In this document: piece by piece, positions 43,739 through 51,988 of the stretch
Layout: the number at the start of each line of letters is the position of its first letter
Position numbering within the stretch: position 1 is the stretch's first letter
Source of the DNA: an uncultured Chryseobacterium sp.
GTDB taxonomy: Bacteria; Bacteroidota; Bacteroidia; Flavobacteriales; Weeksellaceae
Assembly (NCBI GenBank): GCA_913778505.1
Contig: CAJYWD010000011.1
Location: 1 to 64,000 of the forward strand
Length of the DNA stretch: 64,000 bases
Direction: 5' to 3'
Translations under genes and position numbers: made by a program
The notes under the pieces: model-generated
Database searches by the model: none
Told to the model about the DNA's origin: nothing
What the model saw: only the letters and a program-made list of their open reading frames with translations

Positions 43739-44902
43739 ATGAGAAAAACAATTTATTCGATTTTAGCTCTCGGGCTCGTGATTGGTTCTACGCTAACGTC
43801 TTGTAGTGCTGAAGACCGAAATAGTGATTTTGCAAACAATGCAGAGAATCAATCTGTCTTAAGTAAAAGTGATGTAATCAATGCGCCTTTGGCAAAACAA
43901 CTCCAATATAAGAAATACTATTTACAAAAAGCAGGAAAAGTAATTAGAGAATTAGGCATCTCAACGGATGATCTAGTTCAACTATCCATACAATCTGAAG
44001 CAAAAGGTCAACAAGAAAAAACATTTCTTTTAAAAGATGTTGTAACACTTGCCAAATCAAGGAAGCAAAATATCACAACTGATTTGTCAAAAACTATCAA
44101 TCAATTAAATAATGCATTTAAAGGAATTGATGGTAGAGATTATGAAATCTCAATTTATATTCCATTTGCAGAAAAGTTGGAAACATTTAGAAAAGGCACC
44201 TCTAATAAAGCTGCGAATAATGATATTTTTATTTTTGAAGGTGAAGAAAAATCAGAGCAACAATATTTTGAGGGATATATTCTGAACGAAGATGGAAATT
44301 ATGTATCATACGAACAACTAATAAATGAGCAAATGGCAGAAGAGTTAGGAACACAAGGTAAAAATGTCGCTGTCATAGGTATTCAAGATGTTCAAATAAT
44401 TACCTCACCTCAAGGTCCTGCAACAACAAATAAGAAATCTTTTAGATTAGGCAATACTGTTATTAAACAACATAAGGAATCTTGGGTAGCCGGTAAGTCT
44501 GACATAGCTATTCAAATGTACAAGTATGAGAATGGGACACTCAATAAAATTAATCTCATCAATAGTAATACTTTTGGTGAAAACGAATATATTTTCAGAC
44601 AGTTCTCTAGAAAGGAAATAAAAGATCAAACAACTGTAAATCTGGAATATTTGCCACTTGTTGCTGATATAGATGTAACAGCATCTGTTTACAACAATTC
44701 ACGATTTCCTTATGTTATATATGAAGCTGACTCTTGGCCTGTTACAAAAAGAGAAATAAAATTCACGTTACCTAATGGTCAAACACAGAAAATTACTTTT
44801 GGCTCTTCTGATATGGAATACTATCACAGCAATTATCATGACGTTAAAATCACACCTTATAATGACAATGCAGGAATTAGATTTAACACACTTTTTAAAT
44901 AA
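43739..44902 (+). CDS. Lipoprotein of unknown function (387 aa)
   Basis: Starts at MRKTIYSILALGLVI (63 bases inside the track ORF), with lipobox GSTLTSC. The mature protein is hydrophilic and mixed alpha/beta, with a short N-terminal helical region (QYKKYYLQKAGKVIRELG) and a C-terminal part rich in Asn, Tyr and Thr. No catalytic motif is recognised. It is 85 bases after the small lipoprotein and 9 bases before the barrel gene, so the three are probably one transcript serving one envelope function. DNA here is more AT-rich than in the housekeeping genes. Confidence 0.65.
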   Translation: MRKTIYSILALGLVIGSTLTSCSAEDRNSDFANNAENQSVLSKSDVINAPLAKQLQYKKYYLQKAGKVIRELGISTDDLVQLSIQSEAKGQQEKTFLLKDVVTLAKSRKQNITTDLSKTINQLNNAFKGIDGRDYEISIYIPFAEKLETFRKGTSNKAANNDIFIFEGEEKSEQQYFEGYILNEDGNYVSYEQLINEQMAEELGTQGKNVAVIGIQDVQIITSPQGPATTNKKSFRLGNTVIKQHKESWVAGKSDIAIQMYKYENGTLNKINLINSNTFGENEYIFRQFSRKEIKDQTTVNLEYLPLVADIDVTASVYNNSRFPYVIYEADSWPVTKREIKFTLPNGQTQKITFGSSDMEYYHSNYHDVKITPYNDNAGIRFNTLFK

Positions 44903-44911
44903 TAAATTTCT

Positions 44912-45583
44912 ATGAAAAAGATTATAGTGATATTATCAATCACTAGTTCAATTTTCTGTTTCGCTCAACAAGAGCGAAACAGGAAATTTCAGTTATCTGC
45001 AGGGGCAGAATACAGAATAACACCTTTTAATTTTAAGAGCACGTATGACGGTGCATTCAGTAGCTCTTCTCCTATTAATTATAACAGAGATTTACAATTG
45101 TCTGGCCTGTCTGTCAACATAGGTCTCGAATGGTTTTTCCTGAGCAAGACTAGCTTTGGTATCGTACAATCTTTCCGATATGACGAGATCTACTATCCCG
45201 CAAGATATGATGACCCCAACTTAACTATCACCAGACCTGTTTCCGGACTAATATATGATACAGAATTGCAGGTGAAGCATTACATACCTCTGAAAAATGG
45301 TGATAAACTGTTTGCAAATATTGGCTTCAATCTAATGAACAGAAATACAAGTTATACAACAAATTATAAACAAACTCTTGATGATGGAAGCACATTTGGC
45401 GTGCTCACCACAAATTGGTTTAACTTCAATGCTTATAAAATAGGTGTTGGGTATCAATATAAAAATCTACAGATTGGCGCTGGTCTATATGTGGTAGACA
45501 ATCCATCTGCATTTGTAGACTCCGGTACTTCTACAATGGGTATTCCATACTTTAAATTAAATTATGTTCTCGGCTCATTCTAA
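44912..45583 (+). CDS. Outer-membrane beta-barrel-like protein
   Basis: 223 aa. The signal peptide ends ITSSIFCFAQ. The mature part alternates polar and hydrophobic residues with aromatic belts (FQLSAGAEYRITPF, YQYKNLQIGAGLYVV) and ends with a short strand (FKLNYVLGSF), as in small outer-membrane barrels. No specific family is recognised. It is the last gene of the lipoprotein cluster. Confidence 0.6.
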   Translation: MKKIIVILSITSSIFCFAQQERNRKFQLSAGAEYRITPFNFKSTYDGAFSSSSPINYNRDLQLSGLSVNIGLEWFFLSKTSFGIVQSFRYDEIYYPARYDDPNLTITRPVSGLIYDTELQVKHYIPLKNGDKLFANIGFNLMNRNTSYTTNYKQTLDDGSTFGVLTTNWFNFNAYKIGVGYQYKNLQIGAGLYVVDNPSAFVDSGTSTMGIPYFKLNYVLGSF

Positions 45584-45660
45584 AAAAGAGAGGCCGGATT
45601 TTATTCAAATACGTTTGACGGTTTCCTTCTCAAATAAATAATTGTTTTTAAATCAAAAGT

Positions 45661-46140
45661 TTGATAGGTCGCTCCTACGGAGCTTTGCTTGGGCGCGTTG
45701 CATCTTTGCTATTAACAGTAGATCCCGATGGGATCAATGCACCGTCATCAAGCATTTTTTCATTGTAACACGAACGATTTTCTGACAAGATTAAAATATA
45801 ATGATAGCACTGAAAATTTGGCCGAATAACTACTCCGTCAGGAGTTCCTGTCAATAGGATAATCAATGTGATAGCATAAGCTCCGTAGATGCGACCTTTC
45901 AACAAGAATTAATATGATAGCATCCAAAAAGTGGCAGAATGAATGCTCCGATAGGAGTTTTCTGTTAATAGATAAACCGCTCTGGCTGCGCAAAGCTCCG
46001 TAGGAGCGACCTTTCGACAAAATTGAAATATCATACTAGAATTAAAAATGGGCAGAATGAATGCTCCGATAGGAGTTTTCTGTTAATAGATAAACCGCTC
46101 TATCTGCGCAAAGCTCCGTAGGAGCGACCTTCCGATAATT
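45661..46140. repeat. Four copies of a ~115-bp repeat (one inverted, three direct)
   Basis: Three direct copies begin near 45793, 45910 and 46024. They share AATGAATGCTCCGATAGGAG, TCTGTTAATAGATAAACCGC and AAAGCTCCGTAGGAGCGACC; the last two are almost identical. An inverted copy lies at 45661-45755 (GGTCGCTCCTACGGAGCTTT). Each copy contains small palindromes (CTCCGTAGGAG). A partial relative (AGTTCCGTAGGAGCT) occurs near 63859. ORFs across the copies repeat each other and are probably not real genes. Confidence 0.8.
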
Positions 46141-46157
46141 CATTCAAAGAGATCAGA

Positions 46158-46367
46158 ACATATTACGAAGTGCCGCTGATGCATTACAAAACATCGATGA
46201 TCCATTTCGATGAACCCTCGATTCATTACGATAACACTTTGATTCATTACGATAAGGCTTTGATTGGTTACGATGGATTAATGATTCACTACGATGAGAC
46301 GTTGATTCATTACAATGAGGCGTTGAAGCATTACGATGAGCCATTGAAGCATTACGATGAAGTAAAT
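46158..46367. repeat. 21-bp minisatellite, ten units, possible heptapeptide-repeat ORF
   Basis: Ten units of 21 bp around the consensus ATTCATTACGATGAGACGTTG. On the plus strand (GTG start at 46170) they read as heptads of the form IHYDETL. On the minus strand they read as HRNES-type heptads, also open. The frame stays open through every unit on both strands, but no promoter or other domain supports a gene. I list it as a repeat, with a coding role possible. Confidence 0.7.
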
Positions 46368-46476
46368 TCACTGAATTTCAGATAAATACAATCATTTTTT
46401 CATTTTTTAAAAAAAATGATTGGTTTGATGATAAAAAAATTATAATTTAGAATCATCAACTTCAAACACAATTGCG

Positions 46477-47169
46477 ATGAAAAAAAATCCTGTTATTCGG
46501 GAGTTCCATCTCACCGACGCCGTCTTGAAACAAAAAGCGGATGAATTTATCAACCTTCTTGACCGTGATATTGCAGAATTCGCAGACCGGGGCTACACTC
46601 CAGAAAAGAAAGCCGAATTGATTGATGCACGCAACGCCGTGGAAGCCTTTCCCTCTGATGAACAGCTGGAGGCGATCAAGGTAGAACTCACCGAGCAAAA
46701 AGACCGCGCCCGGAGTGCATTGGAAAAAAGCATGCGCACCATCCTGAACATGGCAGAGAATGCCTTCGGCTTCGGCAGTGCCAAGCACAGGGAATTCGGC
46801 GCTTCTGATGTAAGCCGTCAGCCCGATGCAGAGCTGGTCCGCAACGCAAGGATTATGTCTGCAACGGCGGAGAAATATCTGAAAAACCTTGCAAGTGAAG
46901 GTCTGACAGCCGATAAAATCGATACCCTGATAGCACAGCGCGACACGCTGGATCTGGCACTGGATGCCCAGGCCAAAGGCATATCGGACCGGGATGTGGC
47001 CACGGAAGACCGCATAGAAGTGCTGAATGCCCTGTACAGATTGATCACGAAATACGCGGGGATCGGACAGGACATCTTCTTAGAAACCGACGAAGCGAAG
47101 TACAATGATTACGTGATCTATGATACGCCAAGCGGCCTGCCGGAGGAGACGCCGCCGCCAGTGATTTAA
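46477..47169 (+). CDS. Hypothetical helical protein (230 aa)
   Basis: Cytosolic, no signal. Strongly helical and charged with two similar halves (DADE-type coiled coils: LKQKADEFINLLDRD, RRA-type SALEKSMRTILNMAEN; then VRNARIMSATAEKYLKNLA, ITKYAGIGQDIF). The C-terminus is Pro-rich (LPEETPPPVI). Family not recognised. The coding region is GC-richer than the repeat DNA upstream. It ends at its own terminator. Confidence 0.7.
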   Translation: MKKNPVIREFHLTDAVLKQKADEFINLLDRDIAEFADRGYTPEKKAELIDARNAVEAFPSDEQLEAIKVELTEQKDRARSALEKSMRTILNMAENAFGFGSAKHREFGASDVSRQPDAELVRNARIMSATAEKYLKNLASEGLTADKIDTLIAQRDTLDLALDAQAKGISDRDVATEDRIEVLNALYRLITKYAGIGQDIFLETDEAKYNDYVIYDTPSGLPEETPPPVI

Positions 47170-47229
47170 AATTTATGAATTGAGCTTTCATCATTTTGTG
47201 TTTTTTTATTTAATTATCAATTCATCCTT

Positions 47230-47260
47230 CCTGCAGACTAAGCTCTGCAGGATTTTTTTT
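47230..47260 (+). terminator. Terminator after the 230-aa helical protein
   Basis: Stem CCTGCAGA / TCTGCAGG (6-nt loop) followed by ATTTTTTTT. Confidence 0.88.
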
Positions 47261-47296
47261 GTTTACAGATCACGGCTCTGCGGCTTAATTTAACCA

Positions 47297-47328
47297 CAAA
47301 AAAAAGCCCTCAATCACTTGAGAGCTTT
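47297..47328 (-). terminator. Terminator of secDF
   Basis: Stem AAAGCCCTCAA / TTGAGAGCTTT (one mismatch, loop TCAC), T run on the minus strand, 20 bases past the stop codon. Confidence 0.82.
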
Positions 47329-47347
47329 CATTATATAATCGAAATAC

Positions 47348-50254
47348 TTACTTCACAATTTCTGCGTCGATAGAAGATTTTCCGGTAACTTTTTCCTCTT
47401 TTTTTCTTCCTCTCAGGAAGTCATAGGCCGTAGCCGATGCAATGAAGATGGATGAGTACGTACCGAATCCGATACCGATCAATAGACAGAACATGAATCC
47501 TCTCAGATTATCGCCTCCGAATATGAAGATCGCAAGAATCACCAGGATCGTAGTGAATGACGTGTTGAAGGTTCTACCAATGGTGCTGGAGATGGAATCA
47601 TCGAACAATCCGGCCAAAGTCAGGGCTTTCTTCTCACGCAGATATTCCCTGATTCTGTCGAAGATAATCACGGTATCATTGATGGAATAACCAATCACCG
47701 TCAGAATCGCTGCAATGAAATCCTGGTTGATCTCCATATTAAACGGCATCACTTTGTAGAATAATGAATAAACCCCAAGAATGACCACTGTATCGTGGAA
47801 GAGACCAGCAACTGCCCCGAGAGAGAACTGCCACTTGTCAAACCTTACCAGGATGTAGATGAAGATTCCGACCAGGGAAACAACGACAGCAAGGATACCG
47901 TGCGTGGTGATATCATCTGCCACAGTAGGTCCTACTTTGGTAGATGACACAATTCCTGCATGATCTTTCTCAGCAGATTTGAACTCTGACAAAGACATAT
48001 TAGCCGGAAGATCCTGTTTCACACCTTCGTAGATTTTCTGTTCAACGGTCTGGTCTGCTGCAAGAGATTCATCATCGATCAGATAATCTGTGGTGATTTT
48101 CAGTTGAGAAGCGTTACCAAACGTTTTCACTTCCACAGATTCGTTTTTCCCATCTGTAGTTTTCATGAGTTTGGCGATTCTTTCTTCTACGACATTGGCG
48201 TCCACAGATTTGTCGAATCTTACGACATAGTTTCGTCCACCCGTAAAGTCGATACCATATTTGAAACCGTTGATAGCGATGGATGCAATAGAAATCACCA
48301 TCAGGATGGCAGAAACAATATAAGACCATTTTCTTTTCCCGATGAAATCGATCCATGTATTTCTGAAAAGATTTTTAGTTGGTGCAGTCCAAACAGAAAG
48401 CGATTTACCTTTATTCAGTCTGTTGAAGATCATTACTCTCGAAAGCAGTACGGATGTGAACAAGGTCATAATCAAACCGATGATCAATGTCACGGCAAAA
48501 CCTTTGATCGGTCCTGTCCCGAATACATATAGTATAATTGCGGTAATCAACGTCGTTAAGTGACCATCGATGATCGCAGAAATAGCATGCTTGAAACCGT
48601 CTTTGTAAGCTTCCAGAATTCCTTTGCCACGGAAAAGCTCTTCCTTGGTCCTTTCGTAAATGATCACGTTCGCATCCACGGCCAGTGCCATTGACAGCAC
48701 GATACCGGCAATACCTGGCAATGTTAATGTAGCGTCAATAGAGTCCATGATCCCGAAGATATAGAACAAGTTGATGATCATCGCAATGACGGCATAAACC
48801 CCTGCTCCACCGTAGTAGAAAATGATATAGATAATGATAACTGCAAATGCAATAAGGAAAGACGTTACACCATCCTGGATAGACTCAGCTCCCAGTGAAG
48901 GTCCTACCACATCTGCCTGAACGATCTTGGCTCCGGCAGGCAATTTTCCTGCACCTAATACATCCACCAGATCTTTAGCTTCCTCCTGCGTAAAGTTTCC
49001 GGAGATCTGCGTTCTTCCGTTTGGAATCACTTCATTCACCATAGGCGCTGTATACACTCTGTTGTCTAGTGTTACGGCAACAACTTTACCTTTATTTTTC
49101 TCCGTCATGGCTTTCCAGTCGCGGGCACCATTGGAATCCATCTGCATATCTACCACAATTCTTCCCAACTGGTCATAGCTGATATTGGCAGATTCTACTG
49201 CACCATCTACCGGCGCTTTCTGGTTGATATTGCCACGGATGGCATACAATACAAGGCTGTTAGATGTATTAGTTTCCGGTTTGTAACCCCACATGAATTG
49301 GGTATACTTTAGATTGACCGGTCTGTTTTTGATGGCCAAGGCGCTGTTCAGAACCTTGTTTACCACTGCCGTGTCTGCCAGTTTAACATTGGCGATACCG
49401 CTTCCCGCTGCAGGACCAGACTGAAGCATGGCAATCAGATTGGTATTTTTTGCTACACCGATGGAATCCCCTTTAACTTTAATCAACTGATCCAGTTCAG
49501 AAAAATAAGGGTAAACTTCCGGAGCCATCTGCACTTCCCAGAATTGAAGTTTGGCAGATGTCGCCAACATTTTCTTCACCCTGTCGATATCTTTGATACC
49601 AGGCATCTCTACCAGGATTCTTCCTGTACCAGGAACACGCTGTACGTTGGGCTGCGTAACGCCCATCTTATCGATACGGGTTCTAAGCACTTCATAAGCC
49701 GTACCTACTGATGCTTCGATTTTTCTTCTGACAATATTTTTGACCTGATCGTCCGGTGTATTGAATTTGATCTCTGTAAGATTGGTATTCCCGAAAATTT
49801 CAGGATCTGCAAGCTTAAGGTTCGTACCTTTTTCTTTGTTTACCGCTTCAAACTGGGTAAAGAAATCCTCAATATACTGCTTGCTTGAGCTTTTCTGAGC
49901 CTGGTCTGTTCTGTTAAGCGCTTCAATCAAAACAGGGTTGGTAGAATAATTGCTCAAATCATTCACCAAATCTCTCTGATTGATTTCCAATAATACGTTG
50001 ATACCACCTTTAAGGTCCAACCCGAGCTTCATTTCTTTTTGTTTAGCAGACGTATAATCCAATTTGGTAAAACCGAGATTAAGCGTGTCTTTAGAAAGCC
50101 TGTCGAGTTCGGCTTGGTATTTCACCTGATTATTACCTGCAATAGCTCTAGCTTCCTTTTCTATCTTATTGGCATAGAAAGAAGGCAAAAGCTCATTGAG
50201 ACAAATCAGTCCAAGAACGATGGCAACTAGTGTAACGAGTCCTTTTCCTTGCAT
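47348..50254 (-). CDS. secDF: Protein translocase subunit SecDF (fused)
   Basis: 968-aa inner-membrane protein that uses the proton gradient to pull secreted proteins across from SecYEG. It is the fused form. The SecD half has an N-terminal helix, a large periplasmic domain (KLGLDLKGGINVLLEI near residue 75; RVPGTGRILVEMPGI near 205) and a six-helix block (LPGIAGIVLSMALAVDANVI near 520). The SecF half starts near 630 (GFKYGIDFTGGRNYVVRF; IGYSINDTVIIFDRIRE). Both conserved Asp-containing helices are present. A -7 box lies upstream. Confidence 0.96.
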   Translation of the reverse strand: MQGKGLVTLVAIVLGLICLNELLPSFYANKIEKEARAIAGNNQVKYQAELDRLSKDTLNLGFTKLDYTSAKQKEMKLGLDLKGGINVLLEINQRDLVNDLSNYSTNPVLIEALNRTDQAQKSSSKQYIEDFFTQFEAVNKEKGTNLKLADPEIFGNTNLTEIKFNTPDDQVKNIVRRKIEASVGTAYEVLRTRIDKMGVTQPNVQRVPGTGRILVEMPGIKDIDRVKKMLATSAKLQFWEVQMAPEVYPYFSELDQLIKVKGDSIGVAKNTNLIAMLQSGPAAGSGIANVKLADTAVVNKVLNSALAIKNRPVNLKYTQFMWGYKPETNTSNSLVLYAIRGNINQKAPVDGAVESANISYDQLGRIVVDMQMDSNGARDWKAMTEKNKGKVVAVTLDNRVYTAPMVNEVIPNGRTQISGNFTQEEAKDLVDVLGAGKLPAGAKIVQADVVGPSLGAESIQDGVTSFLIAFAVIIIYIIFYYGGAGVYAVIAMIINLFYIFGIMDSIDATLTLPGIAGIVLSMALAVDANVIIYERTKEELFRGKGILEAYKDGFKHAISAIIDGHLTTLITAIILYVFGTGPIKGFAVTLIIGLIMTLFTSVLLSRVMIFNRLNKGKSLSVWTAPTKNLFRNTWIDFIGKRKWSYIVSAILMVISIASIAINGFKYGIDFTGGRNYVVRFDKSVDANVVEERIAKLMKTTDGKNESVEVKTFGNASQLKITTDYLIDDESLAADQTVEQKIYEGVKQDLPANMSLSEFKSAEKDHAGIVSSTKVGPTVADDITTHGILAVVVSLVGIFIYILVRFDKWQFSLGAVAGLFHDTVVILGVYSLFYKVMPFNMEINQDFIAAILTVIGYSINDTVIIFDRIREYLREKKALTLAGLFDDSISSTIGRTFNTSFTTILVILAIFIFGGDNLRGFMFCLLIGIGFGTYSSIFIASATAYDFLRGRKKEEKVTGKSSIDAEIVK

Positions 50255-50283
50255 TTTCTTACGATATATATAATTTTAGTCGG

Positions 50284-50291
50284 CAAATATA
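50284..50291 (-). promoter_or_regulatory. Candidate -7 box (TATATTTG) of secDF
   Basis: Exact TAnnTTTG on the minus strand, 30 bases before the start codon. Confidence 0.5.
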
Positions 50292-50476
50292 ATGATTTCT
50301 GGCTTAAATAAGAATTTGAGAATGAGAAATATGAATATGAATCATGAAGCTCTAAATTTCTTTAAAGAATTAAAAAAATATCATTAAATAATTATCGAAA
50401 ACAGCGTCATAAATCGTCGTGATTGCAAAAGGCATATTATTTGGTTAAATTTTCTTATCACCTTAAAATCAATGTT

Positions 50477-51841
50477 ATGAAAAAAATTATACTTTGTATC
50501 AGCACTGTACTTGCCGGTCTTTCTGCCGCTCAGAACATCGGATTGGAAAGCTTTGCAACAGGACTCTCTAATCCTGTAGAAATCGTAACATCGCCTAATC
50601 AGGATAACAGACTCTTTGTAGTGCAGCAATCGGGAACCGTGAAAATCGTGAATGCGGACGGTACAGTAGCTGCAGGTAACTTCATCAATATTTCCGGAAA
50701 AATTACATTCGGTGGTGAGCGTGGACTGTTGGGAATGGCGTTTCATCCCCAGTTTACGTCTAACCGCTATTTTTTTGTCTTCTACAATAATCTCCAGGGC
50801 GCACTCACTGTGTCCAGATTTACAGCCAATGCCTCCGATCCCGATACAGCTGACGCTTCCTCAGAAAAAATCCTGATGACCATTCCTAAACCATTTACCA
50901 ATCATAACGGCGGAAGTCTTCACTTTGGTCCCGATGGTTACCTCTGGATCTCAACGGGCGATGGTGGCAACGGTGGTGACCCGAACAACAATGCTCAGAA
51001 TAGAAACTCACTTCTCGGAAAACTCCTGAGAATTGATGTCAACTCTGATAATGCGTATAATATTCCGGCAGACAATCCTTTTGTGGGCAGTGAAGGTGCC
51101 GATGAAATCTGGGCTTACGGACTGCGCAATGCCTGGAAATTTTCCTTTGACAGATTGACTAATCAGGTTTGGGTTGCAGATGTGGGGCAAGAAGTTCTTG
51201 AAGAGATTAATACTGTTTCTGCAGCTTCATCGGGCATTAATTACGGCTGGCGATGCTACGAAGGTAATAATACTTATAATACATCGGGCTGTGCCAATGC
51301 CAGCACGATGACGTTTCCGGTGGCTCAATATGACCATTCGGCCGGCAAATGTTCCATCACCGGCGGGTACGTTTACCGAGGAAGTATGTACGCAGACCTG
51401 GTTGGAAAGTATGTTTTTGCAGATTACTGTACGGGCCAGATTGGTTTGTTGAGCAATAACAATACAATAACCTGGAGCACGCCTTCTGCTGGAAATAATT
51501 TCACCACGTTTGGTGAAGATAATCAAAAACAGCTCTATGTAGCCGCTTCCAATGGCAGAATTTATAAAGTGACGACGGACAATCTTGCTGTTACTGATAT
51601 GGATCGCAGTGCTCTGCTGATTTCTCCGGTACCTGCTCATGATTTTGTCTATATCAGTAATCTCAAAGAAAAAAACGTGACTGCAGAGATTCTGGATCAG
51701 GCAGGCAGAGTCATTTTAGAAACCCAGGTTTCAGAAAATGACAAACGTGTAGATATTTCCGGACTAACTTCTGGAGATTATATACTGGTTTTGAAGAAAG
51801 ATGATGTACGATTTGTATCTCAGAAAATCATTAAAAATTAA
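50477..51841 (+). CDS. T9SS-exported PQQ-dependent sugar dehydrogenase-like protein
   Basis: 454 aa from MKKIILCISTVLAGL; the 18 extra codons in the track precede the signal peptide (cut near LSAAQ). The body is a six-bladed GSDH beta-propeller of the soluble glucose/sorbosone dehydrogenase type (GLSNPVEIVTSPNQDNRLFV, GERGLLGMAFHPQF, HFGPDGYLWISTGDGG, DEIWAYGLRNAWKFSFD). It ends with a T9SS type A sorting domain (VTAEILDQAGRVILE, LTSGDYILVL). It is expected at the cell surface or outside, oxidising sugars if PQQ is available. Standing next to a beta-glucan locus on the other strand, it might act on the sugars released, but that is inference. Confidence 0.88.
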   Translation: MKKIILCISTVLAGLSAAQNIGLESFATGLSNPVEIVTSPNQDNRLFVVQQSGTVKIVNADGTVAAGNFINISGKITFGGERGLLGMAFHPQFTSNRYFFVFYNNLQGALTVSRFTANASDPDTADASSEKILMTIPKPFTNHNGGSLHFGPDGYLWISTGDGGNGGDPNNNAQNRNSLLGKLLRIDVNSDNAYNIPADNPFVGSEGADEIWAYGLRNAWKFSFDRLTNQVWVADVGQEVLEEINTVSAASSGINYGWRCYEGNNTYNTSGCANASTMTFPVAQYDHSAGKCSITGGYVYRGSMYADLVGKYVFADYCTGQIGLLSNNNTITWSTPSAGNNFTTFGEDNQKQLYVAASNGRIYKVTTDNLAVTDMDRSALLISPVPAHDFVYISNLKEKNVTAEILDQAGRVILETQVSENDKRVDISGLTSGDYILVLKKDDVRFVSQKIIKN

Positions 51842-51936
51842 GCTAAAAATTATAACATCGAAGTCTTTTGAAATATTCAATTCTCAAAAGTTTGCTTACT
51901 TAATATTTGCAGATTAAGCACCTTGACCCCCAAAGA

Positions 51937-51971
51937 AAAAAGCCTTTCGAAGTTACTTAGAAAGGCTTTTT
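51937..51971. terminator. Bidirectional terminator between sugar dehydrogenase and GH3
   Basis: Stem AAAAAGCCTTTC / GAAAGGCTTTTT with an 11-nt loop lies between two convergent genes and can terminate both. Confidence 0.88.
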
Positions 51972-51988
51972 AAATAATTATTAGAGTG

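Noticed and set aside
45675-46020. Two minus-strand ORFs of 76 and 60 aa across the 115-bp repeats
   Set aside because: They repeat each other because they read through copies of the same repeat; no independent coding signal.
46153-46371. 72-aa minus-strand HRNES-repeat ORF
   Set aside because: Reverse frame of the 21-bp minisatellite; at most one of the two frames is coding, and plus is as good or better. Kept as a repeat.
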